NCBI RefSeq assembly: GCF_031844685.1
Contig: NZ_CP134605.1
Coordinates: 5,988,001 to 6,052,000, forward strand
Reading direction: 5' to 3'
DNA length: 64,000 nucleotides
Origin: Streptomyces sp. ITFR-21
GTDB lineage: Bacteria; Actinomycetota; Actinomycetes; Streptomycetales; Streptomycetaceae
A program made the position numbers and the translations under genes. The notes beneath the pieces were generated by a model that had not been told where the DNA came from, did no database searches, and saw only the letters and a program-made list of their open reading frames with translations. How positions within the stretch are numbered: position 1 is the first letter of the stretch; every line of letters starts with the position of its first letter. This document shows, in pieces, positions 61,481 through 64,000 of this stretch.

Positions 61481-61672
61481 GCAACGGGCAGGTCTTCGGA
61501 CTCGCGGGCACGTCCGCCCGAGGCGGACACCTACTGGCCGTCGCTTCCCGGGCCCCACGGGCCCAGTGCGTATGACGGCGGTCGTTCCCCCTCACCGCTG
61601 CGGGGCAGTCCCGGAATCCCACCGGGTTCCCTCTTGCGACTCCCCGCCTGGCGGACGGGGTGAACCGGCTGC
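61478..61672 (-). ncRNA. Cobalamin riboswitch upstream of metE
   Basis: Read on the minus strand, the element shows the conserved core in order: AAGAGGGAACCCGGTG, ATTCCGGGACTGCCCCGCA, GCGGTGAGGGGGAACGA, GAAGCGACGGCCAGTAGGTG and the B12-box-like GAGTCCGAAGACCTGCC at 61486-61502. Spacing and covarying stems match the cobalamin family. In streptomycetes this element turns off metE when B12 is available. The boundaries are approximate. The aptamer appears intact even though its target gene is broken. Confidence 0.92.
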
Positions 61673-61830
61673 TCCGCCAGGCTAGGGCGTGTCCGGCTCC
61701 CCGGTCACCTCCGCCCGTATCCCGGGACGCGGGTGGGGCCGGCGGGGTGGCCCGGGGCGGCGGGGTGGTCCCGGGCGGCGGCACGCAGCCGCGGGCTCCC
61801 GGCGGGGGCAGCCGGCGGGGGCAGCCGGGG

Positions 61831-63420
61831 TCAGGACCGTCCCTCCGGGAGCCGCACAAGGCGGGAGTAGGCGTGCGCGGTGAAGAAGGCCGGCAGCTCC
61901 CTCGCCAGGGCGGTCCGCTCGAACAGCGCGCGGACCTCGCCGAGGTCGACCCCGGGAGACTCCGCGCCGAGCACGGCGAGTTCGGCCGCCAGCACCTCCG
62001 CGACCTTCGCCCGGTCGACGACGCGGTGCCGCAGCCACTGCCAGATCTGCGCCCTGGCGATCTCGGCGGTGGCGGCGTCAGCCATCAGCCCGTACAGGGG
62101 GACCGCTCCCCGCCCGTCCAGCCAGGCGGCGAAGTAGCGCAGGGCGACCGCGACGGTGGTGCGGACGCCCTCCGCCGAGGGCGGGGCGCCGGCGCGCCGC
62201 ACCGACAGCAGGTCCGCGGCGGTCACCGCGACGTCGGCGCGGGTGCGTCCGAGCTGGTGCGGACGCTCGCCGAGAACGCCGTCGAAGACCTCCCGGCAGA
62301 CGGGGACGAGGCCGGGGTGGGCGACCCAGGAGCCGTCGAAGCCGTCCTCGGCCTCGCGTTCCTTGTCCAGCCGCACCTCGGTGAGGGCGGCGCGGTCGGT
62401 GTCGACGCTCCCGCCGGGCACATGGGCGGCCATGCCGCCGATGGCGTGGGCGCCGCGCCGGTGGCAGGTGCGGACCAGCAGATCGGTGTAGGCGCGCAGG
62501 AACGGCGCGGACATGGTGATCCCGGCGCGGTCGGGCAGCAGGAAGTCCGCCCGGTGGCCGAACGTCTTGATCAGGCTGAAGAGGTAGTCCCAGCGGCCCG
62601 CGTTGAGCCCGGAACTGTGCTCGCGGAGCTCGTGGAGGATCTCCTCCATCTCGACGGCCGCGGTGACGGTCTCGATCAGGACGGTGGCCCGCACGGTGCC
62701 CCGCGGGATGCCGAGGAGGTCCTGGGCCAGGACGAACACGTCGTTCCACAGCCGTGCCTCGTGGCGGTTCTCCAGCTTCGGCAAGGAGAAGTACGGGCCG
62801 CGGCCCGCGTCGATCTGCCGCTGCGCGCAGTGGAAGAAGTACAGCCCGAAGTCCACAAGGGAGGCGGGCGAGGGGCGGCCGTCGACCCGCAGGTGGTCCT
62901 CGGCCAGGTGCCAGCCGCGGGGGCGGACGGCGATGGTCGCCGGATGCCCGCCGGGCCGGTACTCCCCGCTCTCCGGCGTGGTGAAGCCGATCCGTTGCCG
63001 GACGGCGTCGGCGAGGGTCAGCTGGCCGCCGACGATGTTGTGCCAGGTCGGAGAGGTGGCGTCCTCGAAGTCGGCCGTCCAGACGTTCGCGCCCGAAGTG
63101 AGGGCGTCGACGGCCGACCCGCGGTCCGCAGGGCCAATGATCTCCACCCGGCGGTCGACCAGCCCCGGCGCCGGGGCGGCGACCTGCCATGAGCCGTCCG
63201 CGCGGACGGCCGCGGTGGTCAGGGGGAAGTCCAGCACGGAGCCCGAGGCCAGCCGGTCCGCCACCCGCCTGCGCTCCTTGAGGACGCGGAGCCGGCGGTG
63301 CGCGAAGGCGTCGACGAGGCGGCCGACGAACTCCAGGGCTTCGGGGGTGAGGATCTCGTCGTGGCGGTCGCCGGGCGCGCCGAGGACCTGGACCCGGCCG
63401 GTGAGAGCGGTGGTGGACAT
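61831..63420 (-). CDS. aceB: Malate synthase A (529 aa)
   Basis: Full-length malate synthase, isoform A. Signatures in order: NVWTADFEDATSPTWHNIVG, IAVRPRGWHLAEDHLRVDG, ATVLIETVTAAVEMEEILHE, the acidic catalytic region with GRWDYLFSLIKTF, and the late IAGAQ-like AEIARAQIWQWLRH. It condenses glyoxylate with acetyl-CoA to malate in the glyoxylate cycle. The ATG at 63420 has GAGGAGA upstream. It lies downstream of isocitrate lyase on the same strand across a repeat-filled gap. Confidence 0.96.
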   Translation of the reverse strand: MSTTALTGRVQVLGAPGDRHDEILTPEALEFVGRLVDAFAHRRLRVLKERRRVADRLASGSVLDFPLTTAAVRADGSWQVAAPAPGLVDRRVEIIGPADRGSAVDALTSGANVWTADFEDATSPTWHNIVGGQLTLADAVRQRIGFTTPESGEYRPGGHPATIAVRPRGWHLAEDHLRVDGRPSPASLVDFGLYFFHCAQRQIDAGRGPYFSLPKLENRHEARLWNDVFVLAQDLLGIPRGTVRATVLIETVTAAVEMEEILHELREHSSGLNAGRWDYLFSLIKTFGHRADFLLPDRAGITMSAPFLRAYTDLLVRTCHRRGAHAIGGMAAHVPGGSVDTDRAALTEVRLDKEREAEDGFDGSWVAHPGLVPVCREVFDGVLGERPHQLGRTRADVAVTAADLLSVRRAGAPPSAEGVRTTVAVALRYFAAWLDGRGAVPLYGLMADAATAEIARAQIWQWLRHRVVDRAKVAEVLAAELAVLGAESPGVDLGEVRALFERTALARELPAFFTAHAYSRLVRLPEGRS

Positions 63421-63559
63421 GGGGGTTCTCCTCAGCGGGAGCGGCCGGAGGCCGGACGGGGGGAGCGGGGGGGCCCGGGCGGATCCCCGGCGCCGGGGGA
63501 ACGGGGGCGACCCGTCCCCCCGGCGCGGACGCGGGACCGGCCGGGGGAGTGTCGCCGGA

Positions 63560-63700
<141 letters not shown>

Positions 63701-64000
63701 CTAGTGGAACTGCTCCTCCTCCGTGGAGCCGGTCAGCGCGGTGGTGGAGGAGGAGGGGTTGACGGCGGTGGACACCAGGTCGAAGTAGCCGGTGCCGACC
63801 TCGCGCTGGTGCCTGACCGCGGTGAAGCCCTGCTGCTGCGCGGCGAACTCCTTTTCCTGGAGGTCCACGTACGCGGTCATCCCGTGCTCGGCGTAACCGC
63901 GGGCCAGCTCGAACATGCCGTGGTTGAGGGAGTGGAAGCCGGCCAGGGTGATGAACTGGAAGCGGTACCCCATCGCGCCCAGCTCCCGCTGGAACTTCGC
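63701..64000 (-). CDS. aceA: Isocitrate lyase, C-terminal part (5' cut by window edge)
   Basis: The last 99 codons match the conserved C-terminus of isocitrate lyase: [40 protein letters not shown] and [17 protein letters not shown], ending STEEEQFH. It cleaves isocitrate to glyoxylate and succinate, feeding the adjacent malate synthase. The frame is open to the window edge. Confidence 0.95.
   Translation of the reverse strand, partial: AKFQRELGAMGYRFQFITLAGFHSLNHGMFELARGYAEHGMTAYVDLQEKEFAAQQQGFTAVRHQREVGTGYFDLVSTAVNPSSSTTALTGSTEEEQFH

Overview
The window is about 72% G+C, with dense, often 4-nt-overlapping genes, GTG/TTG starts, a SARP regulator, CebR-type cellulose operators, a cobalamin riboswitch before metE and aceB/aceA glyoxylate genes. 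Together these point to a filamentous actinomycete of the Streptomyces/Kitasatospora type. The gene content looks like an accessory or chromosome-arm region: specialised metabolism, catabolic operons and polysaccharide hydrolases, with several broken genes.

Layout. (1) 1-3550: the 3' end of an unrecognised gene, translationally coupled to a membrane-bound protein-kinase-like protein, then an unrecognised 199-aa protein. (2) 3843-16002: a compact candidate biosynthetic locus. A minus-strand run encodes a 3-hydroxyacyl-CoA dehydrogenase, an alpha-oxoamine synthase (PLP), an acyl-CoA carboxylase pair (beta, then biotinylated alpha) and an ATP-grasp ligase. An XRE regulator lies on the same strand upstream, and a divergent stand-alone KASIII and an MFS exporter follow. 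A 72-bp perfect palindrome and an 11-copy 7-bp repeat separate this from a TetR gene. (3) 16065-18064: an SGNH hydrolase and a shortened lamin-tail-domain secreted protein, then about 1 kb that is nearly gene-free. (4) 19136-26790: a seven-gene plus-strand operon (U32-like TIM barrel, two acyl-CoA dehydrogenase homologues without the usual catalytic Glu, an isopropylmalate/tartrate-type dehydrogenase, an amidohydrolase, an MDR oxidoreductase, an F420/LLM oxidoreductase). I know no described pathway with this combination.

(5) 26862-33658: cellulose/xylan hydrolases (GH48, GH5 and GH10, all with CBM2 modules). A perfect CebR operator and a degenerate one lie between GH48 and GH5. (6) 33893-46365: an IclR-controlled divergent locus. 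It carries a dipeptide-type ABC transporter with lipoprotein, an amidase, a barbiturase/cyanuric-acid-hydrolase family ring-opening enzyme, an ornithine-cyclodeaminase family enzyme, an N-carbamoyl-amino-acid-hydrolase-like M20 enzyme and a degenerate phosphoribosyltransferase-like protein. This suggests uptake and hydrolytic breakdown of a cyclic ureide or imide. Three TTCCG-N5-CGGAA-type repeats in the divergent promoter region are likely IclR sites.

(7) 46700-49426: a frameshifted G1-peptidase-like gene and a large lipoprotein. (8) 49547-55840: a minus-strand set of an MFS exporter, LLM oxidoreductase, KbaZ/GatZ-like aldolase-fold protein, APH-fold kinase and histidine phosphatase, with a divergent MarR regulator and operator. 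(9) 55806-59283: a HAD phosphatase, a short SARP, a ThuA-domain protein and an FG-GAP/VCBS propeller protein. (10) 59759-61672: a scrap zone with gene fragments and a metE broken by an amber codon and lacking its catalytic half, still preceded by a well-conserved cobalamin riboswitch. (11) 61831-64000: malate synthase and the 3' end of isocitrate lyase.

Several reading-frame breaks (ABC ATPase, G1 peptidase, metE) could be real decay or assembly indels; read data would decide.
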